A stretch of DNA of 64,000 nucleotides from Methylomonas sp. 11b (GCF_000515215.1 NZ_KI911557.1:4211741-4275740), one strand, 5' to 3'; counted from the stretch's first letter, positions 1-8,876 are shown. Numbers and translations: made by a program. The notes: generated from the letters alone by a model not told the origin.

Positions 1-206
1 GTTCTGGTAGAAACTAGATTGCTTGCATTCAATTGCGAGCTTAAAGCTATTACGTTTCTTACTGTTTATCCACCGGAACATACTTGATGTATACTTGAAC
101 TTAAATTGCTGTATTCGATTTAAAACGCCTGTCACTTCGCATCTCGATTAGCCTAGCGTAGGGTAAATTAAAAGCGCCATTAACCATTATCACCAAACAT
201 ACAGAC

Positions 207-527
207 ATGATTGATCTCGATACCAAAAGCCCAGAAGAATTAACCGCCATTATTTCCCAAGCACAAGCCCAATTAGCGGCAAAACAAAATAGCAAGCGTA
301 AAGACACCATCGCCCAGATAAAAGAACTGGCTGCATCCATAGGTGTGACCGTGGAAATTCACGAAGTCGATAAAAAGGCCTCTAAGCGTTCAGTGTCATC
401 AGTATCGGCGAAGTACCGCAATCCCAATGGTCCAGAAACGTGGACAGGACGCGGTCTGGCACCTAAATGGATGAAAGCCTTATTAAGTGAAGGACGTAGC
501 AAAGACGAATTCTTGATTCAAGGCTAA
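207..527 (+). CDS. H-NS family nucleoid-associated protein
   Basis: This 106-residue protein has an acidic and helical N-terminal half (about residues 1-65) of the H-NS oligomerisation type. The C-terminal half carries the family's DNA-binding signature KYRNPNGPETWTGRGLAPKW (about residues 70-90). Family members bind AT-rich DNA, bridge it, and silence horizontally acquired genes. The length fits small H-NS/BpH3-type proteins. No strong ribosome binding site is visible before the ATG. No partner gene is adjacent. Family assignment is firm; which H-NS paralogue it is cannot be decided here. Confidence 0.9.
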   Translation: MIDLDTKSPEELTAIISQAQAQLAAKQNSKRKDTIAQIKELAASIGVTVEIHEVDKKASKRSVSSVSAKYRNPNGPETWTGRGLAPKWMKALLSEGRSKDEFLIQG

Positions 528-725
528 ACCCAACTGCCATTCGGTACGGAACTAGTGTTTTTCCGACCTACCGGCGTGATCCGTGCTGTTTGGCACTCCG
601 CGTTGTCGATTGCCACGACAGGGTTAATGACTTATCGACGGAAACAGGAAGTACCTGGAGTTGGAAACCATCTTGCCGCATTGGTTGGTTGCCGCAGAAT
701 CCATTTAGCCTTATAGGGATTAACC

Positions 726-1136
726 ATGACTGAACCCAGTCCGAATGAAATGATGGCTGCCTATGCGGCAAATGCCGTTAATTTCGCACACAGTAACTTT
801 GGCATCACACTGGATTTTACAGTTGAGAGCGTGGAACAAGTTGAAACGTTAGCAAACCGACTGTTTCACACTCGCCCCAAAGGATTTATATCGAAACTGT
901 TTCGCAAAGAGCCATCAGAAAGCGACGTCCAAAATGTTTGTAAAATGCTGGGGAGCTATATAGGCGAGGTCTACCGTCAGAACAAAGGTGGTGAATGGCA
1001 GATTAACCATGAGCACCAAGCGATCGGCTTGTTGGAGGGTGAAACTTGGATTTTCCCCCTTGCCAAAGTACTCAAGCGCATCACCAATGGGAAAAAGGAT
1101 GACTTGAATTTGTACTTTGCGGAAATCTTTACATAG
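726..1136 (+). CDS. conserved hypothetical protein, DUF3806-like
   Basis: The product is a 136-residue soluble protein with no signal peptide or membrane segment. The central part (about residues 80-110) contains MLGSYIGEVYRQNKGGEW, followed by a Gly/Trp-rich stretch ending in FPLAKVLKR. Such a 'YIGEV.R...GGEW' pattern occurs in small uncharacterised bacterial proteins (DUF3806-like), so this is a family resemblance and not a functional call. It stands alone: the 198 bases upstream and about 390 bases downstream hold no convincing gene. Function unknown. Confidence 0.6.
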   Translation: MTEPSPNEMMAAYAANAVNFAHSNFGITLDFTVESVEQVETLANRLFHTRPKGFISKLFRKEPSESDVQNVCKMLGSYIGEVYRQNKGGEWQINHEHQAIGLLEGETWIFPLAKVLKRITNGKKDDLNLYFAEIFT

Positions 1137-1245
1137 CTGCAAGTTCCTTCCTGTTGAAGATTTGCTTGAGCAAACTTGAGCCAATACCATCAACATCGGC
1201 ATAGCGGACTGTGAGAAACCGGAAAACTGAATAGGGGTGACGGAC

Positions 1246-1362
1246 ATGAGCCGACCCAAAAGAGCCCCTGGCAAAAAAAACCTTGAAAGACGACAAGGGG
1301 CTTACAAGCGGACAATCAAAAAAATTGTCTCCGAATCTTTGAACAGTGATTTGAGAAATTAA
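1246..1362 (+). CDS. possible small basic protein (38 aa)
   Basis: A short ORF opens with ATG and encodes a very basic peptide (MSRPKRAPGKKNLERRQG at the start, then more Lys/Arg). A weak purine stretch, GGGGTGA, lies just upstream. Its 3' end overlaps an IS-end-like sequence. It lies in a 390-base gap between the hypothetical gene ending at 1136 and lysR; I see nothing else coding there. It could be chance or the residue of an insertion event. Confidence 0.2.
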   Translation: MSRPKRAPGKKNLERRQGAYKRTIKKIVSESLNSDLRN

Positions 1363-1389
1363 AGTGACAACCCTGCCATTGGTTTGGCT
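1359..1389. repeat. possible IS3-type terminal repeat remnant
   Basis: The 31 bases starting TTAAAGTGACAACCCTGCC closely resemble the left end of the IS3-like element at 50835 (TTAAAGTGAAATCCCTGCT), including a shared GGTT-GGCT continuation. No transposase sequence follows. It may be a solo end left by an excised or degraded element, or chance similarity. Confidence 0.3.
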
Positions 1390-1527
1390 GGTTTGTAACC
1401 GTTAGCATTAGATCGGTATTCGCTTAGTGTGGCGGTTGCAATTTCAAGCTGTGATCAAGTTGGCTGCTTTTGTACTAATCAAAAAATTCAAGATTCGAAA
1501 AGCGCCTGATTCGATGATGAGTGAGTA

Positions 1528-2439
1528 TTAGTCCAGACCAGAATTCAAATAAGCTAGTGTTCGCAATCGATCGACTGCAAAATCCACAAATGCACGCACT
1601 TTCGCCGCTGCTTTACGACCCTCCTGATAGACCACATGGACAGGTAGGGGAGGATTTTCATAGTCGGCTAGAACAATCCTGAGCTTTCCGGACATAAGCT
1701 CCGGCACGATCATGTAAGACAATACCATAGTTAATCCGCGACCAGCCACGGCGGCGGCTATGGCTACATCGGCGGTATTCACGGTAAACCGAGTCGAGAA
1801 AGGCACTATGATTTCGCCTTCTACGCCTTTGAAGCGCCATTCAGCTTTTGAAGCTAAGCTCGAAAACTGGACGATGTCATGTCCTTGAATATCCTGCGGC
1901 GTTTGCGGCACACCTCGCGCCTCAAGATAGTCCGGCGCGGCACAGACTACCCGACGCACTGAGCCCACCCTAATAGCGGTAAGTGACGAATCCGGCAACT
2001 CGCCGATACGCACCGCAACATCGAGACCTTCATCAATCAGGTTCACTACCCGATCTACAAACAAAGTTTGCACCGACACCTCGGGGTAGCGTTCCAGAAA
2101 ATCAATCAATAGTGGTGCGATATGCAGGTGTCCGAACCTGGATGATGCAGTCACAGACAATTTACCCCGTGGCACGCGATGGGCTCCGACCACTGATTCC
2201 TCGGCTTCAGCGAGGTCAGCTAGGATACGTCGGCAGTCCTCCAAATAGCGTAGTCCCGCATCGGTCAGTTTTACTTGCCGCGTGGTTCGATGAAACAGCA
2301 TCACCCCAAGATGATCTTCTAAGGCCGAGATCGTGCGCGTCACAGCCGGTGGAGACATATATAGTTTCCTGGCAGCCGACGCAAAACCTTCCGTATCGGC
2401 AACCGTAACGAATACCTGCATCGAATGAAATCTGTCCAT
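1528..2439 (-). CDS. LysR-family transcriptional regulator
   Basis: The 303-residue product has the LysR layout. A winged helix-turn-helix covers about residues 1-62 (MDRFHSMQVFVTVADTEGFA, then AARKLYMSPPAVTRTISALE). A long linker helix and a periplasmic-binding-like co-inducer domain (about 90-295) follow. This subgroup (GKLSVTASSRFG, EGLDVAVRIGELPDSSL) commonly controls quinone, aldehyde or aromatic stress genes. It is divergent from the fabF-like gene, with a 201-base gap. A TTCCA-N5-TGAAA site lies immediately before its start codon, and a better copy lies ahead of the five-gene operon ending at 7677. I infer that it controls that operon and itself. Confidence 0.92.
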   Translation of the reverse strand: MDRFHSMQVFVTVADTEGFASAARKLYMSPPAVTRTISALEDHLGVMLFHRTTRQVKLTDAGLRYLEDCRRILADLAEAEESVVGAHRVPRGKLSVTASSRFGHLHIAPLLIDFLERYPEVSVQTLFVDRVVNLIDEGLDVAVRIGELPDSSLTAIRVGSVRRVVCAAPDYLEARGVPQTPQDIQGHDIVQFSSLASKAEWRFKGVEGEIIVPFSTRFTVNTADVAIAAAVAGRGLTMVLSYMIVPELMSGKLRIVLADYENPPLPVHVVYQEGRKAAAKVRAFVDFAVDRLRTLAYLNSGLD

Positions 2440-2445
2440 AATTTA

Positions 2446-2460
2446 TTCCAAATAATGAAA
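2446..2460. promoter_or_regulatory. candidate LysR operator (autoregulation)
   Basis: TTCCA-AATAA-TGAAA lies 6 bases upstream of the lysR start codon. It matches the perfect inverted repeat TTCCA-ATAAA-TGGAA at 7795 in 13 of 15 positions or so, and fits the T-N11-A rule of LysR sites. The position suggests autorepression; it is about 180 bases from the fabF-like start. Confidence 0.4.
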
Positions 2461-2640
2461 TAGTGTCTTGTAATTTTAGGTTATTCATTACATTAGGTAA
2501 ATTCCGTAGCCTATGCACGAGCCAATGGCGCTGCTTATTTCACTCCAGAACTGATACATCTATTTCTTGGAGAGCACTCATGCCGTGCATATCACTAGCA
2601 TCGGCCGGCTACAACCCTTTATTTTTCGGGAAAACCGCTT

Positions 2641-3942
2641 ATGAAAGCCTACAAAACACATCATGGTCTGAACGGGCAACGTATCGTTGTCACCGGTATG
2701 GGTATTGTTTCACCGCTGGGTTGTGGGGTAGAAACCACTTGGAATAGGCTGATCTCTGGGCACTCTGGAGTACGCAAACTGTGTGAAGACTTTACCGAAA
2801 GCCTGCCGGTCACCGTTGCAGGTATCGTTCCCACAAAAGATGAAGACAATGAGGCGGGATTTTATCCAGACAGCGTTGCACCACCAAACGAAAGGCGCAA
2901 GATGGACCGATTCATATTATTTGCCCTGGCAGCCGCGTCAGAAGCTATTCTGCAAGCTGGTTGGATGCCCGATGATGAGTATTCACGCGAACGGACCGCC
3001 ACTATTGTCGGTTCTGGAATCGGTGGTTTCCCCGCGATTGCTAATGCCGTGCGCACCACAGACCGGCGTGGCGTACAGCGGCTGTCGCCTTTTAGCATCC
3101 CCTCATTTATCGCGAACATGGCAGCTAGCCATGTGTCCATCCGTTATGGTTATAAAGGTCCACTCGGAGCGCCGGTTACCGCATGCGCAGCGGGCGTCCA
3201 AGCCATCGGCGATGCTGTGCGGCTCATTCGCTGCGGCGAAGCCGATGTGGCGATTTGCGGTGGAGCAGAAGCCTGCATAGACTTAGTGAGCTTGGGTAGT
3301 TTCTCTGCGGCGCGGGCCTTGTCTACGGCTTTTAATCATTCGCTGACAACAGCCTCAAGACCATTTGATAGTGCTCGCGATGGTTTTGTGATGGCGGAGG
3401 GTGCTGGTATGTTAGTGATTGAAACACTGGACCATGCCCTGGCTCGTGGGGCCAAACTCATTGCGGAAATTATCGGTTACGGTACACAGGCAGATGCCTA
3501 TCACATGACCTCCGTTCCAAAGGATGGCGAGGGCGCTAAGCGAGCGATGTTCACAGCACTGCAACAGGCTGGGCTTGATGCTAACGATATTCAGCACATA
3601 AACGCCCACGCCACCTCTACGCCGGTAGGTGATCTGGGAGAACTGGCCGCCATTAAAACCCTGTTCGGGAATCAAGAAAGTGTTGCCGTTACCTCCACCA
3701 AATCGGCGACAGGGCATTTGCTGGGAGCCGCCGGCGGAATTGAGGCCATTTTTACGGTGTTAGCATTACGTGATCAGATCGTTCCGGCAACACTCAATCT
3801 GGACAATCCGGATGTTGCTGCTGAAGGCGTGGATATTGTCAGAGGAGTTGCTAGAAAAATGGTTATCGAACATGCGATGTCTAACGGTTTTGGGTTTGGC
3901 GGTGTCAACGCGAGTGTAATATTTCGACACTGGTCAGCGTAA
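2641..3942 (+). CDS. FabF-like beta-ketoacyl-ACP synthase II
   Basis: This 433-residue thiolase-fold condensing enzyme extends acyl chains on acyl carrier protein with malonyl-ACP. The Cys-His-His triad is complete: Cys182 in VTACAAGVQ, His323 in NAHATSTPVGD and His359 in KSATGHLLGAAGG. The N-terminus has the usual RIVVTGMGIVSPLG. The gene stands outside any fatty-acid synthesis cluster and lies next to an FMN reductase and a LysR regulator, so it may serve a specialised lipid or polyketide product and not be the housekeeping fabF. No adjacent acyl carrier protein is seen. The start was taken as the first ATG with the normal N-terminal extension. Confidence 0.9.
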   Translation: MKAYKTHHGLNGQRIVVTGMGIVSPLGCGVETTWNRLISGHSGVRKLCEDFTESLPVTVAGIVPTKDEDNEAGFYPDSVAPPNERRKMDRFILFALAAASEAILQAGWMPDDEYSRERTATIVGSGIGGFPAIANAVRTTDRRGVQRLSPFSIPSFIANMAASHVSIRYGYKGPLGAPVTACAAGVQAIGDAVRLIRCGEADVAICGGAEACIDLVSLGSFSAARALSTAFNHSLTTASRPFDSARDGFVMAEGAGMLVIETLDHALARGAKLIAEIIGYGTQADAYHMTSVPKDGEGAKRAMFTALQQAGLDANDIQHINAHATSTPVGDLGELAAIKTLFGNQESVAVTSTKSATGHLLGAAGGIEAIFTVLALRDQIVPATLNLDNPDVAAEGVDIVRGVARKMVIEHAMSNGFGFGGVNASVIFRHWSA

Positions 3943-4036
3943 TATTGCAAATAGCACCGCGTTTTTTCAAGACATTCAGATCTCGATGAACGCAGGCATA
4001 AATAAATTCCCTCGACATTGGTCAACGACACTAACG

Positions 4037-4585
4037 ATGAACGTACTCGCTATCTGCGGCAGTCTGCGGACTGCTTCAATTAATCGGATGCTGTTGCATG
4101 CTGCCATTCAGCTAGCTCCACCCGGCATGAGCATCAGAATCTATCCAACCATCGGCGAGTTACCGCTTTACAATCCTGATCTTGAATGCAACGTACCTAA
4201 GCAAGTAAAGACGTTTCGCAATCAGGTAGCCGACTCTCAGGCTCTGCTGATTGCAAGTCCTGAGTATGCGCATGGCGTGACCGGAGCAATCAAAAATGCC
4301 CTGGATTGGTTAGTTAGCTTTGAATCCTTCGCGAACAAACCCGTCGCGGTCCTAAATGCCTCACCACGAGCTAGCCACGCCGACGCAGCACTGCGCGAAA
4401 CCCTCAGAACCATGTCGGCTGTGATTGTAGAAGAGGCCTCTATTTGTGTTCCCCTGTTAGGAACGAACCTCACAGCGGACGACGTCGTTTATCACCCGAC
4501 GATGGCTGACGCCATTCGAGATGCTTTATTAGATCTACAAACTTCGACTATCCATCATATTTTACGTCTAGCGCAAGAAAGCTAG
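4037..4585 (+). CDS. NAD(P)H-dependent FMN reductase (chromate/quinone reductase type)
   Basis: The 182-residue product has a flavodoxin-like fold. It begins with MNVLAICGSLRTASINRML, where GSLR-x-SxN binds the FMN phosphate. Next come the IASPEYAHGVTGAIKNALDW loop and the KPVAVLNASPR segment typical of the YieF/ChrR/azobenzene reductase family, which reduces quinones, metals or azo compounds with NAD(P)H. I chose the ATG at 4037 because the alternative at 3986 adds residues the family lacks. Its last 38 bases overlap the end of the convergent GST gene. It probably follows the ketosynthase in one transcript. Confidence 0.87.
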   Translation: MNVLAICGSLRTASINRMLLHAAIQLAPPGMSIRIYPTIGELPLYNPDLECNVPKQVKTFRNQVADSQALLIASPEYAHGVTGAIKNALDWLVSFESFANKPVAVLNASPRASHADAALRETLRTMSAVIVEEASICVPLLGTNLTADDVVYHPTMADAIRDALLDLQTSTIHHILRLAQES

Positions 4586-5213
4586 CCAAGGCGGCTTGGC
4601 GATCCTCCATTATGGTTTGAATATGGGGACGCAAATCCATTAGCGCCATATACGCAGCCACATCCGGCAGAAATTCCTCAAGCATGTTACGGCCATAGAT
4701 TTTTACGGTCGTATGCTCAATCATGACAAAGTGAACATAGGCAACGCAATCAGCGGCGGTGAACACAGAGCCAAATATATAGGGGGAAAACTGCGCCAGT
4801 TGGGCCACCGCTTGGAGACCGATCATCAGTCTTTCTTTGGCTTCGCGCTTGGTTTCTTCTGAAACATTGCCCCCAAAAAATGACTCCTTATAGAGACGAC
4901 GGGCCACCCACTCGGCATTGAGTTCCAGGTTCTGAATCAACTCTCGACATTTTGCCCGTTCAAATAGAGCTGTGGGGTAAAGGGGCAGTTCTGGATAACG
5001 TTCTTCCAGAAAGTCCAGAATAACCTGGGATTCCGACAAACTACCGTATTCAGTTTCTATATAAGGAATTTTGCCTAACGGAGAGTGTTGTCTGAATGAT
5101 TCACGCTGCCAGGGATAGACCAGTTTCTCTTGAAAGGGAATACCCTTCTCAAGCATGACTAGTTTGAGTTTATTGTAGTAATTGCTGACGCCAAAACCGC
5201 AGAGTGTAATCAT
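4548..5213 (-). CDS. glutathione S-transferase family protein
   Basis: This 221-residue protein has the N-terminal thioredoxin-like GST domain (about residues 1-76). It includes the glutathione-contact signature LGKIPYIETEYGSLSESQVI and an all-helical C-terminal domain (about 85-215). The N-terminal VSNYYNKLKL offers a Ser or Tyr near the usual catalytic position. Family members conjugate or reduce electrophiles with glutathione in the cytoplasm. It is the last gene of a minus-strand operon of five redox/detoxification genes (7677 down to 4548) with gaps of 20-65 bases. Confidence 0.88.
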   Translation of the reverse strand: MITLCGFGVSNYYNKLKLVMLEKGIPFQEKLVYPWQRESFRQHSPLGKIPYIETEYGSLSESQVILDFLEERYPELPLYPTALFERAKCRELIQNLELNAEWVARRLYKESFFGGNVSEETKREAKERLMIGLQAVAQLAQFSPYIFGSVFTAADCVAYVHFVMIEHTTVKIYGRNMLEEFLPDVAAYMALMDLRPHIQTIMEDRQAALASFLALDVKYDG

Positions 5214-5270
5214 TATCTTAACCCTTGTTATCAGTGGAAATATTCGAGCAGCACGGTATCGATAGTTACT

Positions 5271-5750
5271 TTAAAGCCCCAGAGCACTGAGTCCGGGATG
5301 ATCGTCAGGACGGCGTCCCAGTGGCCAATGAAATTTACGGTCAGCTTCTTTGATCGGCAAATCATTAATGCTGGCGTACCGACGCTGCATCAAGCCATTT
5401 TGGTCAAATTCCCAGTTCTCATTGCCGTAAGAACGAAACCATTCGCCATCGTCATTGTGCCATTCGTAGGCAAAGCGGACAGCGATTCGATTACCTGCAA
5501 AAGCCCAGAGTTCTTTGATTAAACGATACTCATGCTCTTTAGCCCATTTTTGGCTAAGGAATGCCAGGATTTGTTCCCTGCCGACTGGAAACTCGGCACG
5601 ATTTCGCCATTGACTGTCGACTGTATACGCCAAAGCGACGCGCTCCGGATTGCGGCCATTCCAGCCATCTTCAGCCATGCGGACTTTTTGGCTTGCTGTT
5701 TCATGGGTGAACGGCGGAAATGGCGGACGTGCTTCATTGCTAGTATTCAT
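5271..5750 (-). CDS. DUF1348 / NTF2-like small protein
   Basis: The 159-residue product matches DUF1348, an NTF2-like (SnoaL fold) family. The hallmark segments are visible: [21 protein letters not shown], the WRNRAEF...GREQI region and [19 protein letters not shown], ending in a WPLGRRPDD tail. The fold forms a cone-shaped pocket, but no reaction is established for this family. It lies between two GST genes in the detoxification operon, which suggests a role in handling a small reactive compound. No signal peptide is present. Confidence 0.85.
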   Translation of the reverse strand: MNTSNEARPPFPPFTHETASQKVRMAEDGWNGRNPERVALAYTVDSQWRNRAEFPVGREQILAFLSQKWAKEHEYRLIKELWAFAGNRIAVRFAYEWHNDDGEWFRSYGNENWEFDQNGLMQRRYASINDLPIKEADRKFHWPLGRRPDDHPGLSALGL

Positions 5751-5813
5751 TGAAAACTCCAGATAAATAATGAAAATTTTGATGCGCTTGCCTTATGGAG
5801 CGCTGGGGGAAGC

Positions 5814-6425
5814 TCACTTTTGAGATTGCCACATACCGGGCATGCCGATATAACCGGGCAACGCCTGTACGCGACTAAGCCAATCTGTAATGGCCGGATA
5901 GGCATCAAGGTCAATCATGCCTTCCGGTGCCAGCGCGATATACGGATAGATGGCAATATCGGCAACGGTTATATGATCGGCAACCAGATAGGCATGGTTG
6001 GTTAGCCGATTCTGTAGCACCTGTAACAGGTTTGCAGCGACTTGCCGGGACTCGTCCAGGTTAATGGTGCGGCCAAATTTAAAATGCAAGCGCAAGCGAT
6101 TCGGTCCAGCGGCGAGTTCATTCGCTGAGGTAGAAAGCCAGGCAATGCATTGTGCCAGTAAGGCAGGGTCATTCGGCAACCATGGCTCGTCGCCATATTG
6201 CCGGGCCAGATATACCAAAATCGCCTGACTGTCCCGAATCACCACCTCTCCGTCCGTTAATACCGGCACTTGGCCAAAGGGATTCATGGCGATGAATGAC
6301 TCGGATTTTTGTTGCTGTTCACCGCCGTTGACAGCAATGCTCTGGTACTGAAGACCCAGTAGCGACAACATCAGGCGGACTTTGTGGCAATTGCCGGATA
6401 GGGCAAATTCGTAAAGGGTAATCAT
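5814..6425 (-). CDS. glutathione S-transferase family protein
   Basis: A second GST of 203 residues. Its thioredoxin-like domain (residues 1-78) begins MITLYEFALSGNCHKVRLML, with Ser10 and Cys13 near the usual active-site position. It contains NPFGQVPVLTDGEVVIRDSQAI, in which the cis-Pro after Val and the Asp-Ser contact glutathione. The helical domain covers about 88-200. It differs from the GST at 4548 and is not a recent duplicate. It is the third gene in the operon, 21 bases after the PNPOx-like gene, and probably acts with its neighbours on electrophilic or oxidised substrates. Confidence 0.88.
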   Translation of the reverse strand: MITLYEFALSGNCHKVRLMLSLLGLQYQSIAVNGGEQQQKSESFIAMNPFGQVPVLTDGEVVIRDSQAILVYLARQYGDEPWLPNDPALLAQCIAWLSTSANELAAGPNRLRLHFKFGRTINLDESRQVAANLLQVLQNRLTNHAYLVADHITVADIAIYPYIALAPEGMIDLDAYPAITDWLSRVQALPGYIGMPGMWQSQK

Positions 6426-6446
6426 GGGTATTTCCTCAATAATCAG

Positions 6447-7067
6447 TTAAGGTTTTGACGAATCATTCGATGCAGCAAGCTGCGCTTTTAGCGTTGCAAT
6501 TTCATCAAGCAAGGGCTCGATTAAAGGACTAAGCTCGGCTTTTGAATAGCGCGGCGTAATATGCTGAGGGCAATTCCATTCAATCGCTTTGACATCAATC
6601 ACGATGCCTCGCTCGACGCGAGCGCGATAAGACGGTGCTCCTAGTTTCGAGACCAAGTCGCGATCTTCGCTTTCATGGACGATACGCACCCGGCCCCACA
6701 ATTTCAGACGCCTTCTGTTGGGGTAGTCCATCAAAATCATCGATATTCGATCATTGAAATTAAGATTACCAATGCTCAGGTATTGACGGTTACCGCGAAA
6801 ATCCGCAAAGCCTAGCGTATGGGCATCCAGCACTTTCAAAAAACCTTTAGGGCCGCCGCGATGCTGCACATAAGGCCAGCCGGACTCCGATACCGTGGCT
6901 TGGTAAAAACTGTCGCGTTCGCCGATAAATTCAATTTCCGGTTCGGTCAAACCGATACCGGGATCGTCGGCCAGTTCAAACCGGCTGTTGGCTTCCCTGC
7001 TGCCATACAAGGACTGGGCCGCTTTGACACTGGGCGTAAAAGTGATGTCCGCAAATGCAGTAGCCAT
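6447..7067 (-). CDS. pyridoxamine 5'-phosphate oxidase-like flavin protein
   Basis: This 206-residue protein has a split-barrel flavin-binding fold. The core (about residues 45-165) contains FYQATVSESGWPYVQHRGGPKGFLKVLD and DFRGNRQYLSIGNLN, as in general-stress and PNPOx-like proteins. The C-terminal HITPRYSKAEL is typical of the subfamily often found beside quinone or GST genes. It is probably an FMN- or F420-type reductase, not the vitamin B6 enzyme, because the PLP-binding residues are not evident. It is the second gene in the five-gene operon. Confidence 0.82.
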   Translation of the reverse strand: MATAFADITFTPSVKAAQSLYGSREANSRFELADDPGIGLTEPEIEFIGERDSFYQATVSESGWPYVQHRGGPKGFLKVLDAHTLGFADFRGNRQYLSIGNLNFNDRISMILMDYPNRRRLKLWGRVRIVHESEDRDLVSKLGAPSYRARVERGIVIDVKAIEWNCPQHITPRYSKAELSPLIEPLLDEIATLKAQLAASNDSSKP

Positions 7068-7128
7068 AACATTTCTCCAAAAGGACCGGCGGCATGGATT
7101 GCCGCCGGACTAATTCCAACGTTGCAAG

Positions 7129-7677
7129 TTATGCCTCGATTTTTAGATCCACTTTAGGGAAATCTATTTCAGTCTCGGCCACCTCGTTGATGTAGTTAGT
7201 TAAGGTATTCAGCGCCACATGCAGCACAATTTCCACAATCTCGGCATTACTGTAACCAGCGGCTTTGACAGCGGATAGCTCGGCATCCGAAACATGTCCG
7301 CGCTGTTGCGCCACGCGGGCGGCGAATTTCACGGCAGCCGCCGCTTTAGGATCGGACGAAAGTCCGCTACGGTTGGCGGCAATTTCAGCATCGTCCAGCT
7401 TGGCAACATTTTTGCCGAGATAAGTATGAGCCGACAGGCAGTAACTGCAGCCGTTGATTTCAGCGATAGCCAGGGCGATGCGTTCTCTGGTTTTGGGTTC
7501 CAGCACACCTTTGCCTAAAGCACCATTAAGACTCAAATAGCCTTCCAAGGCAGCGGGGCTATTGCCAACTAGCTTCATTAAATTGGGTACGACACCCAGT
7601 TGCTTTTTAACCGCATCCAGTAAGGGTAAAGAGGCGGCAGGTGTTTGTTCTGCGGTAGGGATTGCGATTCTGTTCAT
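7129..7677 (-). CDS. AhpD-like carboxymuconolactone decarboxylase family protein
   Basis: The 182-residue product belongs to the peroxidase-related CMD/AhpD fold. The redox motif is intact: NGCSYCLSAHTYLGKNVAKL carries the C-x2-C...H catalytic signature of alkylhydroperoxidase D. Helical repeats before and after it form the trimer/hexamer fold. It is the first gene of the detoxification operon, and a perfect TTCCA-N5-TGGAA inverted repeat lies about 120 bases upstream. This predicts inducible expression under the LysR regulator at 1528-2439. Confidence 0.88.
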   Translation of the reverse strand: MNRIAIPTAEQTPAASLPLLDAVKKQLGVVPNLMKLVGNSPAALEGYLSLNGALGKGVLEPKTRERIALAIAEINGCSYCLSAHTYLGKNVAKLDDAEIAANRSGLSSDPKAAAAVKFAARVAQQRGHVSDAELSAVKAAGYSNAEIVEIVLHVALNTLTNYINEVAETEIDFPKVDLKIEA

Positions 7678-7794
7678 GCTAATTCTCCAAATAAAAGGTT
7701 GTGGTTTTAAGCGTCATCGCCCAGCGTTGTGGGGATGGCTATACTTTGTCACATGCCGTTTGGAGAGAGAATACGCATAAATTTGAAGAGACTA

Positions 7795-7809
7795 TTCCAA
7801 TAAATGGAA
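7795..7809. promoter_or_regulatory. candidate LysR operator upstream of the detoxification operon
   Basis: TTCCA-ATAAA-TGGAA is a perfect inverted repeat of T-N11-A type, 118 bases upstream of the AhpD-like start. A related copy lies before lysR at 2446. The shared site is direct sequence evidence; the regulator assignment is inference. Confidence 0.45.
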
Positions 7810-7913
7810 CAAAAAACACACCCAACTGCGAATAGCGACTTTAGGTTAGTGATCGCAGAAGCGGAATTTGAACCCCAGCCAGTGTTCGCGCGCGCCTCAC
7901 GACTATTTTAAGG

Positions 7914-7932
7914 TTCGGTGAGGATTTCGTGA
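7914..7932. promoter_or_regulatory. candidate response-regulator box before the VPLPA-CTERM gene
   Basis: TTCGGTGA and TTCGTGA form an imperfect direct repeat one helical turn apart, about 58 bases before the start of the spondin-domain gene. Nearly the same arrangement stands before the response-regulator gene (13477-13494). OmpR-type regulators bind such tandem half-sites. Confidence 0.4.
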
Positions 7933-7989
7933 TTCTTTGCCCGGCACAATAGTATCGCCACTATCGGCTTTCATCTAAAACGGAGATAC

Positions 7990-8808
7990 ATGATGCGTTT
8001 GTCTAAGAGTAAAGTAGCTTTACCAGTATTGTTGCTCGCCGGTATGTTGGCGCCCGTTGCCGGCGCACAGGCCTCGAATGTCACACTTAGTTTTGCCAAT
8101 ATCTCGGGTGCTAACGGACCCGCGCTGAGTCCGTTTTTTGTCGCTCTCCACGACGGGTCTTTCGATGCTTTCGACATAGGCGCGTCGGCCTCGTCCGCCA
8201 TCGAAGCGATAGCCGAGCTTGGGAGCGGCACTGGCTTGTCTTCTAGTTTTGCGGCGGCATTTCCCGCCGGCATCAGTACAACTGTTACCGCATCCGTCAA
8301 TGGGTTTGGTCCTGGAATTTTTTTACCGGGAGGAAGCGGCAGTGTCACCCTGGATTTGGACCCGGTGAAAAATCGCTATCTGAGTTTCTTCGCCATGGTC
8401 GTGCCGTCTAACGACCGTTTCGTCGGTAACGACTCACCAACCGAAATCGAGCTGTTCGACGCAATGGGGCATTTTACCGGTGGTACCTTTGTCGATAATG
8501 GCAATAAAATCTGGGATGCCGGCACCGAACTCGACGGCACCACCGGCGCGGCTTTCCTGGTCGGTTCAAATGCCGCCGATAGCCCCGCGCAAAACGGCTT
8601 TATTCAGGCCAATAGCGACTTTTCGGTATACAGCGGACTGGCAACCGCAGCCGGCTATAACTTTACTGATTTACCTGACGCGAATACGCCTTTGTTAAAA
8701 ATCAGCGCAGTGGCGGCGGTACCGGTACCGGCGGCATTCTGGCTATTCGCCAGCGCCTTGCCGCTTTTGGGTTTACAAAGGGGGCGCCGCCCATCAGTGC
8801 TTGCCTAA
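7990..8808 (+). CDS. spondin-domain VPLPA-CTERM exported protein
   Basis: The 272-residue product starts with a signal peptide (positively charged start, then LPVLLLAGMLAPVAGAQA). A spondin_N-type beta domain spans about residues 30-235, with SPFFVALHDGSFDAFDIG and a repeated FVGNDSP/ELFDAMGHF pattern. It ends with the sorting signal VPVPAAFWLFASALPLLGL followed by basic residues. Such VPLPA-CTERM tails are recognised by the exosortase/archaeosortase-like system, which places the protein at the outer envelope or in the matrix. Expression may follow the neighbouring two-component system (shared direct repeat). A rho-independent terminator follows. Confidence 0.85.
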   Translation: MMRLSKSKVALPVLLLAGMLAPVAGAQASNVTLSFANISGANGPALSPFFVALHDGSFDAFDIGASASSAIEAIAELGSGTGLSSSFAAAFPAGISTTVTASVNGFGPGIFLPGGSGSVTLDLDPVKNRYLSFFAMVVPSNDRFVGNDSPTEIELFDAMGHFTGGTFVDNGNKIWDAGTELDGTTGAAFLVGSNAADSPAQNGFIQANSDFSVYSGLATAAGYNFTDLPDANTPLLKISAVAAVPVPAAFWLFASALPLLGLQRGRRPSVLA

Positions 8809-8852
8809 ACGCTGGGATCGCTGACCGCTTGCGCGATCATCCAACTCTTCTC

Positions 8853-8876
8853 ACCCGGCGCAAGCCGGGTTTTTCT
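8853..8876 (+). terminator. rho-independent terminator
   Basis: A perfect 7-bp stem ACCCGGC/GCCGGGT with a 4-base loop is followed by a T-rich run. It lies 45 bases after the VPLPA-CTERM gene. Confidence 0.85.
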
